Shown here piece by piece: positions 1 through 8,417 of a DNA stretch of 64,000 nucleotides. Source of the DNA: Hymenobacter sp. PAMC 26628 (GTDB lineage Bacteria; Bacteroidota; Bacteroidia; Cytophagales; Hymenobacteraceae); contig NZ_CP014304.1 of the NCBI RefSeq assembly GCF_001562275.1, positions 3,596,001 to 3,660,000 on the forward strand, read 5' to 3'. Numbering within the stretch: position 1 is the first letter of the stretch; the number at the start of each line of letters is the position of its first letter. Both the position numbers and the translations under genes were made by a program. The notes under the pieces were generated by a model. The model did not search any database and was not told the DNA's origin. It saw only the letters and a program-made list of their open reading frames with translations.

Positions 1-1
1 C

Positions 2-253
2 ATCGTGGCCATGCAGCACGTGGCCCGCGACGGCTCCAGCAAGCTGCTGTCGGCCTGCACGTTGCCCCTCACCGGCCTGCGCTGCGTGAAGAAAATCGTG
101 ACCGAGTTAGCCGTACTCGACGTGACGCCCGACGGCTTCGTGTTGCGCGAGCGGGCCCCGGGCGTAAGCGTGGCCCAGATTCGGGCGGCTACTGCCGGCA
201 AGCTGGTGGTGCCCGGCTCCGACGAGGACGTACCGGAAATGATGCTGCCCTAA
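2..253 (+). CDS. scoB: 3-oxoacid CoA-transferase subunit B, C-terminal part (5' partial)
   Basis: The reading frame is open from the window edge to TAA at 251-253 and gives 83 residues. The text AMQHVARDGSSKLL, CTLPLTGLRCV, IVTELAVLDV and a closing APGVSVAQI segment match the end of the beta subunit of succinyl-CoA:3-ketoacid CoA-transferase. This enzyme moves CoA between succinyl-CoA and acetoacetate in the cytoplasm. The catalytic Glu lies upstream of the window, so activity cannot be judged. GTG at 5 is an internal Val codon, not a start. Family assignment is firm; the exact substrate is not. Confidence 0.85.
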   Translation: MVAMQHVARDGSSKLLSACTLPLTGLRCVKKIVTELAVLDVTPDGFVLRERAPGVSVAQIRAATAGKLVVPGSDEDVPEMMLP

Positions 254-524
254 AGAACGGAGCGCAGGGCCTCAGCACAGGTTGTTTCTCGCACCGCGGC
301 GCAGCACGCAACGTGTCCAAACGGTGGGTTTGTCGAGGAAGTTTATATATAAAATATAATATCTATATTGTTTATAGCCTTTCCACTTTAACCGCATCAC
401 TTTTTCTTGGTTGGCTAGGTAGCTGGCCATAAATTGAAGGGGCACTAGGGACAGACATTGCATTCCGAGTGGTCAACTTTTATTTATCAACACCCAATAT
501 GGCTAACATCCTGCGTTTATTCCA
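254..524. other. Intergenic, AT-rich, no gene seen
   Basis: This stretch between the CoA-transferase end and the next reading frame is clearly richer in A and T than its surroundings, especially at 340-420. A 63-codon open frame on the minus strand here has no recognisable domain and ends in a Cys/Arg-rich run typical of a chance frame. No tRNA-like or strong terminator structure was seen. Confidence 0.5.
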
Positions 525-1079
525 TTGATTAACAATCGTTTATTTTTCAGGAAATCTATATTAGCCGCGATGCTTGTTGGGCTTTCCAGCAGGGCTTTTG
601 CGCAAGCGCCCGCACGGCCCGACAGCATTACGGTGGCCATCGAGCCTACTTACAACGATGTAACGGCCGTCCACCGCTGGCTGCTGGGCGAGAGCTACCG
701 GCGGCAGTGGGCGGCCCCAGTGAAGATGCGGGTGTTTCACCTGTCCACCGAAAAAGGCGGCCTGAAAATCCTGGAGCGCGGCGGCGGTTTGCAAACCAAG
801 TCGCTGCGCCTGCAGGACGCCACCGGGCAGCAGTGGGTGGTGCGCACCCTCCAGAAGTACCCCGAGCGGGGCCTGCCGCCCGCGCTGCGGCCCACCATCG
901 CCAAAGACATTTTGCAGGACCAGGTATCGGCTTCGCACCCGTACGCGGCCTGCATTCAAAACATATCACTTCCCCGTTCGTCACCGACCTTTGCCGGCCC
1001 TTTGGGCGAGCGGCCGGGGCGCTGCCCTCGGGCCATAACTTTCTGCCCGCTCCTTGTTATACCTTTCCCGTACGAATGA
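525..1079 (+). pseudogene. Truncated N-terminal fragment of a BamA/metallophosphatase-type outer-membrane protein
   Basis: A TTG start gives an N-terminus with a signal peptide (hydrophobic core about residues 12-24, ending SRAFAQA). Residues 28-141 resemble the N-terminal module of large Bacteroidota surface proteins: YRRQWAAPVKMRV, GGGLQTKSLRLQDATG, RTLQKYPERGLPPALRPTI, and ILQDQVSASHPYAA. In the family as I know it, this module precedes a long protein of several hundred residues or more. Here the similarity stops after HPYAA (about base 947), and the remaining 40 codons look random in every frame. I read it as a decayed or deleted gene. A short secreted protein of unknown function is the alternative. 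Confidence 0.55.
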
Positions 1080-1157
1080 AGGGCTCCTGAATTTACCCAA
1101 ATCTAGCTGCACTCAACTGGGCCCCTCCGCCGCTTCTTATCCCCGATCCCCATCGCA

Positions 1158-1165
1158 TACCTTTT
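1158..1165 (+). promoter_or_regulatory. Possible Bacteroidota -7 box (TACCTTTT) before ino1
   Basis: TACCTTTT lies four bases before the ATG at 1170 and fits the TAnnTTTG form of the Bacteroidota -7 element at seven of eight positions. No convincing -33 TTTG is visible. If real, the transcript would start at or next to the start codon. Confidence 0.3.
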
Positions 1166-1169
1166 TCCA

Positions 1170-2489
1170 ATGAACAACCAGCAAGGGCTGCCGGCCCCCG
1201 CCGAAGGCAAATTAGGCATCCTACTGCCCGGCATGGGCGCCGTGGCCACTACCCTCATCGCCGGCGTGCTGGCCGTGCGCAAAGGCGCCGCGCAGCCCAT
1301 CGGCTCGCTCACGCAGATGGGCAAAATCCGCACGTCGACCGGCAACCCCAAAATCAAAGACTTTGCCCCCCTTACCGCCCTCGACGACATCGAGTTTGGC
1401 GGCTGGGACGTGTACGAGGACAACGTGTACGAAGCGGCCTTGAACGCCGGCGTGCTGGATTATAAAACCCTGAAGGGCGTACGGGCCGAGATGGAGGCCA
1501 TCAAGCCGATGAAGGCAGCCTTCGACCTTCATTATGTCAAGAATCTCGATGGCACGCACATCAAAACCTACACCACCAAGCTCGACCTGGCCGAGCAGGT
1601 GATTGCTGACATCCGCAACTTCAAGGCCGAGCGCGGGTGCAGCCGGCTGGTGATGGTGTGGTGCGGCTCGACGGAGATTTACCACGAGCCCACCGAAACG
1701 CACCGCACCCTGGACGCCTTCGAAGAAGGCCTGCGTACCAACGCGTCCAACATTGCCCCGAGCATGATTTACGCCTACGCCGCCCTCAAGGAAGGCGTGC
1801 CGTTCGTGAACGGGGCCCCCAACCTGACCGTGGACGTGCCCGCCCTGCTGGAGCTGGCCGCCACCACCGGCACGCCCGTGGCCGGCAAAGACTTCAAAAC
1901 GGGGCAAACCCTGATGAAGACCATCGTGGCCCCCGGCCTCAGCGCCCGCTCGCTGGGCGTGAAGGGCTGGTTCTCGACCAACATCCTGGGCAACCGCGAC
2001 GGCCTGGTGCTCGACGACCCGGACAACTTCCGCACCAAGGAAGTTTCAAAGCTAAGCGTGCTCGACAGCGTGTTTCACCCCGAGGAAAACCCCGAGCTGT
2101 ACGGCGATATGTACCACAAGGTGCGCATCAACTACTACCCGCCGGCCGGCGACAACAAGGAAAGCTGGGACAACATCGACATCTTCGGGTGGATGGGCTA
2201 CCCGATGCAGATCAAAATCAACTTCCTCTGCCGCGACTCCATTTTGGCTGCGCCGCTGGTGCTTGACTTGGCCCTGTTCATGGATTTGGCTAAGCGCGCC
2301 GGCTGGTCGGGCATTCAGGAGTGGCTTTCGTTCTACCTGAAGTCGCCGCAAGCTGAGCCCAACATCCGGCCCGAACATGACATTTTCAAGCAGCTCGTGA
2401 TGCTTCACAACACCCTGCGCCTGCTGATGGGCGAAGAGCCCGTAGCCGCTGCCAGCGAGGAGGCGTACCAGGACGGCCCCCAGGCTTAG
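1170..2489 (+). CDS. ino1: Myo-inositol-1-phosphate synthase
   Basis: This 439-residue cytoplasmic enzyme is the typical length for the family. It isomerises glucose-6-phosphate to 1L-myo-inositol-1-phosphate using NAD. Seen: the N-terminal dinucleotide-binding loop LLPGMGAVATT (about residues 18-28), the central NGAPNLTVDVPALLELA region, GWFSTNILGNRDGLVLDD, a following KEVSKLSVLDSVF segment, and ESWDNIDIFGWMG near the C-terminus, all family landmarks. It is the first gene of a run that continues with PgpA-like, GtrA-like, CDP-alcohol transferase and AUR1-like genes on the same strand. This suggests the product feeds lipid headgroup synthesis, not a soluble osmolyte pool. A REP-like hairpin separates it from the next gene, so it may be transcribed on its own. 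Confidence 0.95.
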   Translation: MNNQQGLPAPAEGKLGILLPGMGAVATTLIAGVLAVRKGAAQPIGSLTQMGKIRTSTGNPKIKDFAPLTALDDIEFGGWDVYEDNVYEAALNAGVLDYKTLKGVRAEMEAIKPMKAAFDLHYVKNLDGTHIKTYTTKLDLAEQVIADIRNFKAERGCSRLVMVWCGSTEIYHEPTETHRTLDAFEEGLRTNASNIAPSMIYAYAALKEGVPFVNGAPNLTVDVPALLELAATTGTPVAGKDFKTGQTLMKTIVAPGLSARSLGVKGWFSTNILGNRDGLVLDDPDNFRTKEVSKLSVLDSVFHPEENPELYGDMYHKVRINYYPPAGDNKESWDNIDIFGWMGYPMQIKINFLCRDSILAAPLVLDLALFMDLAKRAGWSGIQEWLSFYLKSPQAEPNIRPEHDIFKQLVMLHNTLRLLMGEEPVAAASEEAYQDGPQA

Positions 2490-2518
2490 TTGTCGGTTGC
2501 TAGTTATTGAAATCAGAA

Positions 2519-2612
2519 CGTCATGCTGAGCGTAGCCGAAGCATCTCTATCGTTTAGTTGAACGATTGATTTAGTGTGCGGTAGAGATGCTTCGGCTACG
2601 CTCAGCATGACG
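2519..2612. repeat. REP-like inverted repeat, copy 1
   Basis: Two 32-bp arms (2519-2550 and 2581-2612) differ at one terminal base and surround a 30-bp AT-richer loop. The arm begins CGTCATGCTGAGCGTAGCC and ends GAAGCATCTCT. Related sequences occur at 10351-10449 and 28267-28319, so this is a dispersed family in this genome. It lies between ino1 and the PgpA-like gene and could limit read-through or stabilise mRNA 3' ends. Confidence 0.85.
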
Positions 2613-2689
2613 GCCCAACACCTCTACAAAAAACCCAATAACCAAGCAACCGGCAACCGCCCGTTTACCCTTGAACAATTACTGCGTAC

Positions 2690-3139
2690 GTGCTTAAATT
2701 AGTTGCCTCCGTCCTGGGCATTGGGTACGTGAAAGGCGGGGGCACGGTGGCCGCCGCCGCCACCTGCCTCGTGCTGTACCTGGCCCGCGCTGGGGGCCCC
2801 ACAGTGCGGCTTTGGCCGGCGGGCCTGCTTACGGCGGGCCTGCTGGCCGTGGGCACGCTGGCCGCTCACTGCGTCGAAGCCCACTGGGGCAAAGACAGTT
2901 ACCGCGTCGTTATCGACGAGGTAGCGGGCATGTGGATGAGCATGTTGCTGGTGCCCATCACGGGGCCCCGGCTACTGCTGGGGCTGGTGTTGTTTCGGTT
3001 TTTTGACATCGTTAAACCGTTGTTTATCAGAAAGATGGAGCAGCTACCGGGCGGCGTGGGCGTGATGATGGACGATGTACTGGCGGGCCTCTACACCAGC
3101 TTGCTGCTGCAAACCGCCGTGCAACTCGGCTACGTATAG
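2690..3139 (+). CDS. pgpA: PgpA-like phosphatase, probably acting on phosphatidylinositol phosphate
   Basis: A 149-residue integral membrane protein starting at GTG. It carries the PgpA landmarks GYVKGGGTVAAA (about 12-23), KDSYRVVIDEVAGMW (about 68-82, with the acidic ID-E pair) and FRFFDIVKPLF followed by GGVGVMMDDVLAGLY near the C-terminus. PgpA proteins classically dephosphorylate phosphatidylglycerophosphate. In the Bacteroides inositol-lipid cluster a PgpA homologue sits beside the inositol-phosphate synthase and removes phosphate from a PI-phosphate intermediate. The same neighbourhood here makes that role more likely, by inference. It ends 5 bp before the GTG of the GtrA-like gene, so the two are co-transcribed. 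Confidence 0.85.
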   Translation: MLKLVASVLGIGYVKGGGTVAAAATCLVLYLARAGGPTVRLWPAGLLTAGLLAVGTLAAHCVEAHWGKDSYRVVIDEVAGMWMSMLLVPITGPRLLLGLVLFRFFDIVKPLFIRKMEQLPGGVGVMMDDVLAGLYTSLLLQTAVQLGYV

Positions 3140-3144
3140 AGGCC

Positions 3145-3528
3145 GTGCGCTACCCGACACTACTCAAGGCACAGGCGGCATCGGCGGCCAGTACGGCCGT
3201 CGACTTTTTGGTAACCATCGGCCTGGTGGAGGGGCTGCACAGCTGGTACCTGCTGGCCACCGTGCTGGGCAACGCGGCCGGGGGCGCCACCAACTTCTAC
3301 CTGGGCCGGCACTACGTTTTTAGGGCCCCGCAGCAGGGGGTGCCCGCCCAGGGCGTGCGGTATTTTGTGGTGTGGCTGGGCAGTATGCTGTTGAACGCCG
3401 CGGGGGTTTATCTGTTTACCCAGCTGCTGCACGTCAACTATGTGTATAGTAAAGTGGTGGTGTCCCTGCTCGTCGGCGTGGGCTTCAACTACTTTTTGCA
3501 GCTGCATTTCGTCTTTAAAAAACCATGA
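3145..3528 (+). CDS. GtrA-like four-helix membrane protein
   Basis: A GTG start gives 127 residues with four predicted membrane spans (about 8-28, 33-50, 72-93 and 101-122). VDFLVTIGLVEG, GNAAGGATNFYLGRHYVF and GFNYFLQLHFVF are typical of GtrA (DPMS-flippase-like) proteins. These move or assist polyprenyl-linked sugars across the inner membrane, or assist a glycosyltransferase. The stop TGA overlaps the next start in ATGA, pointing to translational coupling with the DUF5686 protein. In this cluster it could flip or present an inositol-lipid or glycolipid intermediate, which is inference from context only. Confidence 0.8.
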   Translation: MRYPTLLKAQAASAASTAVDFLVTIGLVEGLHSWYLLATVLGNAAGGATNFYLGRHYVFRAPQQGVPAQGVRYFVVWLGSMLLNAAGVYLFTQLLHVNYVYSKVVVSLLVGVGFNYFLQLHFVFKKP

Positions 3529-6089
3529 AACGTTTGTTTAGCCAGCCCTGCGGCTTGGCCGTGCTCTGCTGGCTGGTGCTGTTGCTGGGGGCCCCGGCCG
3601 GGGCCCGGGCCCAGACCATGCTACGGGGCGTGGTGACCGACGCCAAAACCAAGGAAAAGCTTCCCTTCGTCAGCGTGTCGGTGCCGCAGGCCGCCATTGG
3701 CACCAACACCGACGCGGACGGGCGCTTCACACTACAAGTACCGGCCCAGTACACGTCGGTGGCCTTCACGTATTTGGGCTACCGTACGGTGGTCAAGACC
3801 TTCGTGGCCGGCCAGGCGCAGGACATCAACGTGCAGCTGGCCACCAACGCGGCATTGCTCAACGAGGTGGTGGTGACGGGCTCGAAGGGGCCCCGCTACA
3901 AGAACAAGGACAACCCGGCCGTGGCGCTCATCCGCCAGGTTATCGAGCACAAGGAGCAGAACCGCCCCGAAAGCTACAACTACGTCGAGTACGAGAAATA
4001 CGAGAAGATGACCTTCTCGTTCAGCAACTTATCCGATAAATTCAAAGACCGGAAGATTTTCCGCAATTACCAATTCCTGTTCAAAAAGCAGGACTCGCTG
4101 GCGGCGGGCGGGGTCAACATCCTGCCCATTTACATCGAGGAAAAGCTCGCCCGGGAGTATTACCGCAAGGACCCCGAGGCGCGGAAGTCCATCGCGCTGG
4201 GCAACAAGCAGGTGGAGTTTGACAAGCATTTTATTGACAATGAGGGCCTCAGCACCTATTTCAATCGGATGTACCAGGACATCGACATCTACGCCAACAA
4301 CGTGGCGCTGCTCGGCAACCAGCTCCTGAGTCCCATCGCCAACAACGCGCCCACGTTCTACCAGTTCTACATTTCCGACACGCTGCGGCAGCACGTGCCG
4401 CAGCTGGTGGAGCTGAGCTTTTTCCCGCGCAACAAGGGCGACATGCTCTTTGCGGGCAAGCTCTACGTGACGCTCGATGGCAACTACGCCGTGCAGCAGG
4501 CCAACCTGTCGGTGGACAAGCGCATCAACCTGAACTTCGTCAAAAGTCTGAACGCCAACCTCCAGTTTGCCGAAAACCCCGACAAGCGCTACCACTTGAG
4601 CAAGAGTTTTTTGGGCATCGATTTCGGCCTGTCGGATAAAGGCTCCGGCTTTTACGGCGAGCGCACCGTGTCGTTCGACAAGTACCGGGTGAACCAGCCG
4701 GGCCCCGCGGGCGTGTACGAGGGCCCCGCGCGCGGGGCCCTGGACAGCCTCGCCCAGCGCAACCCCAACTTCTGGCAGCTGAACCGGCCCGACAGCTTGA
4801 CGCAAATAGAAAAGGCCATTTACACAAACGTCGATACCCTTCAGACCATCAAGTCGTTCCAGCGCACGCTCACGCTGTTCACCTTCCTGTTTTCGGGCTA
4901 CAAATCGTTCGGGCCGTTCGAGGTGGGGCCCTCCAACACGTTCTACAGCTTCAACCCCGTGGAGGGCTTCCGGCTGCGGGTGGGCGGCCGCAGCACCCCC
5001 GAATTCAGCAAGCGCATCTACTTTGAAACCTACTCGGCCTACGGCTTCAAGGACGAGAAGTGGAAGTACTTTTTAAGCTCCACGTACGCGCTCAACGGCA
5101 AGTCCATCTACACTTTCCCGCAGAATTTCGTCCGGGCCAGCTTCCAGCGCGACACCCGCATTCCGGGGCAGGAGCTGGAGTTTGTGCAGGAAGACAACTT
5201 CTTGCTCTCCTTCAAGCGCGGCATCAACGACCGGTACCTCTACAACGACGTGTACCGGCTCGATTACGTCCATGAGTTCCGCAACCATTTTTCTTACGCC
5301 CTGGGGTTTAGGAAATTGCAGCAGTCGCCGGCCGGCAGCCTCTACTTCCGCAACGTCGTGGGCGACCAGGCCAACTCCGTCACCACCCTGTCCACCACGG
5401 AGCTGTCGGTGCTCCTGCGCTGGGCCCCCAAGGAAACTTTTTACCAGGGCAAGCTCTACCGCTTTTCCATCATTGGGCCCTACCCCGTGTTCACGGTGCG
5501 GCTGGCCACGGGCATCAAGGGCTTTTTTGGGGGCGAATACACCTACCAAAACCTGGCCGTTAACGCCACCAAGCGCTTTTACCTCTCGCAGCTGGGCCAC
5601 TCCGACGTGACGCTGGAGGGCGGCTACGTGTTTGGGCAGGTGCCGTTTCCGCTGCTCGACGTGCACCGGGCCAACCAGACGTACTCGTACCAGTTGAATT
5701 CGTATAATTTGATGAATTTTCTGGAGTTTTCGAGTGACCACTACGCCAGCTTGTTCATCGACCACAATTTCAACGGGTTCTTTTTCAATAAATTACCCCT
5801 CATCAAGACCCTTAAGCTGCGCGAAACTGCTTCGTTGAAGCTGCTGTACGGCGGCATCCGCGAGGAAAACAACCCGTCGCTGCACCCCGCGCTCTACCAG
5901 TTTTTGCGCGATGCGCAGGGGCAGCCCACCGCCTTCGCCCTCGGCCGGCAGCCCTACGTGGAGGCCAGCGTGGGGGTGGCCAATATTTTTAAGCTGTTCC
6001 GGCTCGACATCGTGAAGCGCCTCACCTACCTCACCAACCCGAACGTATCGGAGTGGGGCCTGCGGGGCCGCTTCAAGCTCGACTTTTAA
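3525..6089 (+). CDS. DUF5686 outer-membrane protein with CarboxypepD-like N-terminal domain
   Basis: 854 residues. A signal peptide (about 1-29, ending GARAQT) is followed by a carboxypeptidase-regulatory-like beta domain (about 32-112, with GVVTDAKTKEKLPFVSVSV, GTNTDADGRF and FTYLGYRT). LLNEVVVTGSK follows it. The rest is the long DUF5686 region, rich in alternating aromatic strands and ending LRGRFKLDF, typical of a beta-barrel terminating in Phe. The family lies in the outer membrane of Bacteroidota and has no established function. It is translationally coupled to the GtrA-like gene and lies 12 bp before the CDP-alcohol transferase. That makes it a candidate outer-membrane partner for the lipid made by this cluster. 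Confidence 0.85.
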   Translation: MKRLFSQPCGLAVLCWLVLLLGAPAGARAQTMLRGVVTDAKTKEKLPFVSVSVPQAAIGTNTDADGRFTLQVPAQYTSVAFTYLGYRTVVKTFVAGQAQDINVQLATNAALLNEVVVTGSKGPRYKNKDNPAVALIRQVIEHKEQNRPESYNYVEYEKYEKMTFSFSNLSDKFKDRKIFRNYQFLFKKQDSLAAGGVNILPIYIEEKLAREYYRKDPEARKSIALGNKQVEFDKHFIDNEGLSTYFNRMYQDIDIYANNVALLGNQLLSPIANNAPTFYQFYISDTLRQHVPQLVELSFFPRNKGDMLFAGKLYVTLDGNYAVQQANLSVDKRINLNFVKSLNANLQFAENPDKRYHLSKSFLGIDFGLSDKGSGFYGERTVSFDKYRVNQPGPAGVYEGPARGALDSLAQRNPNFWQLNRPDSLTQIEKAIYTNVDTLQTIKSFQRTLTLFTFLFSGYKSFGPFEVGPSNTFYSFNPVEGFRLRVGGRSTPEFSKRIYFETYSAYGFKDEKWKYFLSSTYALNGKSIYTFPQNFVRASFQRDTRIPGQELEFVQEDNFLLSFKRGINDRYLYNDVYRLDYVHEFRNHFSYALGFRKLQQSPAGSLYFRNVVGDQANSVTTLSTTELSVLLRWAPKETFYQGKLYRFSIIGPYPVFTVRLATGIKGFFGGEYTYQNLAVNATKRFYLSQLGHSDVTLEGGYVFGQVPFPLLDVHRANQTYSYQLNSYNLMNFLEFSSDHYASLFIDHNFNGFFFNKLPLIKTLKLRETASLKLLYGGIREENNPSLHPALYQFLRDAQGQPTAFALGRQPYVEASVGVANIFKLFRLDIVKRLTYLTNPNVSEWGLRGRFKLDF

Positions 6090-6101
6090 CCCCCCGACCG
6101 C

Positions 6102-7394
6102 ATGACCTTCGATGCCCTCCGCACCGCCCTGCAAACCGGAATTTATACTGTCATCAACCCATTTGTACGCCTGCTCATCAAAATCGGCTTTACGCCCAAC
6201 GGCGTGACCCTAACGGGCTTAATCTTGAACGTGGGCGTGGCCGTGGTGTTCATCATTGGCGCCGAGGAGGGCAACCGGGGCGACCTGCGCTACGTGGGCT
6301 GGGGCGGGGCCCTGATTCTGTTCGCCGGCCTGTTCGACATGCTTGATGGCCAAGTGGCGCGGCTGGGCAACATGAAAAGCGAGTACGGCGCCATGTTCGA
6401 CTCGGTGCTGGACCGCTACAGCGAGCTGTTTACCTTCCTCGGCATTTGTTACTATTTGGTGGCGCACCACTACCTGCTGGGGTCGCTCTTCACCTTCATC
6501 GCCCTCATCGGCTCCATGATGGTGAGCTACACGCGGGCCCGGGCCGAGGGCCTGGGCGTGGAGTGCAAGGGCGGCCTGATGCAGCGGCCCGAGCGGGTCG
6601 TGCTTATGGGCGTCAGCGCGTTGGCCTGCGGCCTGGCCTCGGCGTTCTTGGGCGGCGACTACAAGCTGTTCGTGCCCGGTGTGCCGTTCCACGTCTTCGA
6701 AACCATGTCCATCCTCACCTTCCCGCTTGCCGTGCTGGCGGTGCTGTCCAACATCACCGCCGTGTCGCGGCTGCTGCAAGCCAAAAGAGCGTTTGAGCTG
6801 CGGGCTGCCCCGGCTGGGCCCCAGGCCGCGCCCGCCAAAAAGGTGGCCGCGCCAGCCGCGGCCGCAATACTGGTCGTGGGGCTGTTCCTTGGCAACCCGT
6901 CGCTGGCGGGGCCCCAGGAGCCGCGCATGGCGTTTCCGACGCCCAGCGGCGTGGCCAACCAGCTGTTCTACTTGCAGCGCGAGCCCAACACCAACACCGT
7001 CATCTACCAGCTCAATGTGAACAATGCGGGCCAGCTCGACGAGGACGAGCCCATTAACGTCTTTTGGATTCGCTACACCGAGGACGGCAAGCGCAAAGAC
7101 CTGAACTTCATCCAGCGCAGATTTGCCTACGGCCTCAGCGCCAAGCGCATGGGGCCCAATAAGTTCGAGCTGAAGTTTGCCGCCTACGACAAAGTGCCAT
7201 TTTACCTGATGAAGTCCAGCGTGGACAACGCCTACCACGTGTTTACAGTTGTGGCCAACAAGCAAATTGCCCTGACGCGCGTGTACCTGCACATCGAGGG
7301 CGGCACTTTCTGGGTGCCCAACGTCAAATACATCGAATTCAAGGGTTGGAACGCGGCCACCCGCGAGGCCACCGTGGCCCGCGTCGACGTTTAG
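6102..7394 (+). CDS. CDP-alcohol phosphatidyltransferase (PI-phosphate synthase type) fused to DUF4833
   Basis: 430 residues in one uninterrupted frame. The N-terminal 225 residues form a membrane CDP-alcohol phosphatidyltransferase with the full catalytic signature D79-xx-D82-G83-xx-A86-R87-x8-G96-xxx-D100-xxx-D104. It would exchange CMP in CDP-diacylglycerol for an alcohol phosphate, by context inositol phosphate. After a Pro/Ala/Lys linker (about 236-252), residues 253-270 form a hydrophobic stretch ending SLAG that looks like a relic signal peptide. Residues 283-428 match DUF4833 (NQLFYLQREPNTNTVIYQL, DEDEPINVFWIRYTEDG). DUF4833 would therefore sit on the far side of the membrane. The fusion links a domain of unknown function directly to inositol-lipid synthesis. 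Confidence 0.85.
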   Translation: MTFDALRTALQTGIYTVINPFVRLLIKIGFTPNGVTLTGLILNVGVAVVFIIGAEEGNRGDLRYVGWGGALILFAGLFDMLDGQVARLGNMKSEYGAMFDSVLDRYSELFTFLGICYYLVAHHYLLGSLFTFIALIGSMMVSYTRARAEGLGVECKGGLMQRPERVVLMGVSALACGLASAFLGGDYKLFVPGVPFHVFETMSILTFPLAVLAVLSNITAVSRLLQAKRAFELRAAPAGPQAAPAKKVAAPAAAAILVVGLFLGNPSLAGPQEPRMAFPTPSGVANQLFYLQREPNTNTVIYQLNVNNAGQLDEDEPINVFWIRYTEDGKRKDLNFIQRRFAYGLSAKRMGPNKFELKFAAYDKVPFYLMKSSVDNAYHVFTVVANKQIALTRVYLHIEGGTFWVPNVKYIEFKGWNAATREATVARVDV

Positions 7395-7475
7395 AAGCCA
7401 TTTGGGTTATTAGCGCCGCCTCCCGTCCCGCTGAGGGACCTGTGGGGCACCCAGCAGTTCGCACTTTTTACCTTT

Positions 7476-8417
7476 ATGCTCCAATTTTCACCAGGGCCGG
7501 CGCGCCGCCCGGGGGCCCTACTCGTGCCGGCGCTGTCGCTGGCGTACCTGCTGCTTTCGTACTTTTTGATTGGCTTCCGGCCCGAGCAGCTGGTGCTGGT
7601 GGGGCTGTGCAACGCCTGCTACTTCCTCTCGGCCACCACGCGCCGGTTCATCACCGGGTTTTCCATCTTCGTCGTGTTCTGGGTGCTCTACGATTACCTG
7701 CGGGCCTTCCCCAACTACACCTTCCGGGCCGTGGACGTGGCGCACCTCTACCACACCGAAAAGGCGCTTTTCGGCATCGGCTACCATGGCCAGTTGCTCA
7801 CGCCCAACGAGTTCTGGCTGCTCCACCACACCGCGTTTTTGGATGTGCTGTGCGGCATTTTTTACCTGTGTTGGGTACCCATTCCGCTGAGCTTTGCCGC
7901 CTACCTGTTCTTCCGCAACCGCCGGCTGTTCTTTGAATTTTCTCTGACCTTCCTACTGGTCAACCTCTTGGGCTTCGTGCTCTACTACTTGCACCCGGCC
8001 GCGCCGCCTTGGTACGTGCAGCAGCACGGCCTGTCGTTTCAGCCGCTGGCGATGGGCAGCACGGCCGGCCTAGCCCGGTTCGACAGCTTTTTTGGGGTGA
8101 GCATTTTCAAGTCCATCTACGCCAAGAACGCCAACGTTTTCGCGGCCATGCCCTCGCTGCACTCCGCCTACCCGGTCATCGTGCTGTTTTATGCGGTAAA
8201 GAACCGGTCGGGCGCTTTCAACCTGGTTTTCCTCACCATCATGCTGGGCATCTGGTTTGCCGCGGTTTACACCAGCCACCACTACGTGCTGGACGTGCTG
8301 GCCGGTATTTCCACGGCTCTGGTGGGCATTGGCCTGCTGCGGCTGCTGCTGGCCAAAAGTGCGGTGTTCAACCGCTTTTTGGCCGCGTTTATGCGGGCTA
8401 CGGCGCCGGCGGCGTAG
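7476..8417 (+). CDS. AUR1-like PAP2 family enzyme, putative inositol phosphotransferase
   Basis: 313 residues with about eight membrane spans. The phosphatase-superfamily motifs match those of fungal AUR1: YYLHPAAPPWY (about 168-178), AMPSLHSAYP (catalytic His of motif C, about 226-235) and YTSHHYVLDVLAG (His and Asp of motif D, about 266-278). AUR1 moves phosphoinositol from phosphatidylinositol to ceramide. Bacteroidota make ceramides, and a PAP2 gene is part of the Bacteroides inositol-sphingolipid cluster. This is therefore a good candidate for making bacterial inositol phosphoceramide. TACCTTTA (7469-7476) overlaps the ATG and may be a promoter box. A plain lipid phosphatase is the alternative. 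Confidence 0.8.
   Translation: MLQFSPGPARRPGALLVPALSLAYLLLSYFLIGFRPEQLVLVGLCNACYFLSATTRRFITGFSIFVVFWVLYDYLRAFPNYTFRAVDVAHLYHTEKALFGIGYHGQLLTPNEFWLLHHTAFLDVLCGIFYLCWVPIPLSFAAYLFFRNRRLFFEFSLTFLLVNLLGFVLYYLHPAAPPWYVQQHGLSFQPLAMGSTAGLARFDSFFGVSIFKSIYAKNANVFAAMPSLHSAYPVIVLFYAVKNRSGAFNLVFLTIMLGIWFAAVYTSHHYVLDVLAGISTALVGIGLLRLLLAKSAVFNRFLAAFMRATAPAA

Noticed and set aside
272..463. Minus-strand 63-codon gene
   Set aside because: It has no recognisable domain, odd composition and lies in AT-rich intergenic DNA.
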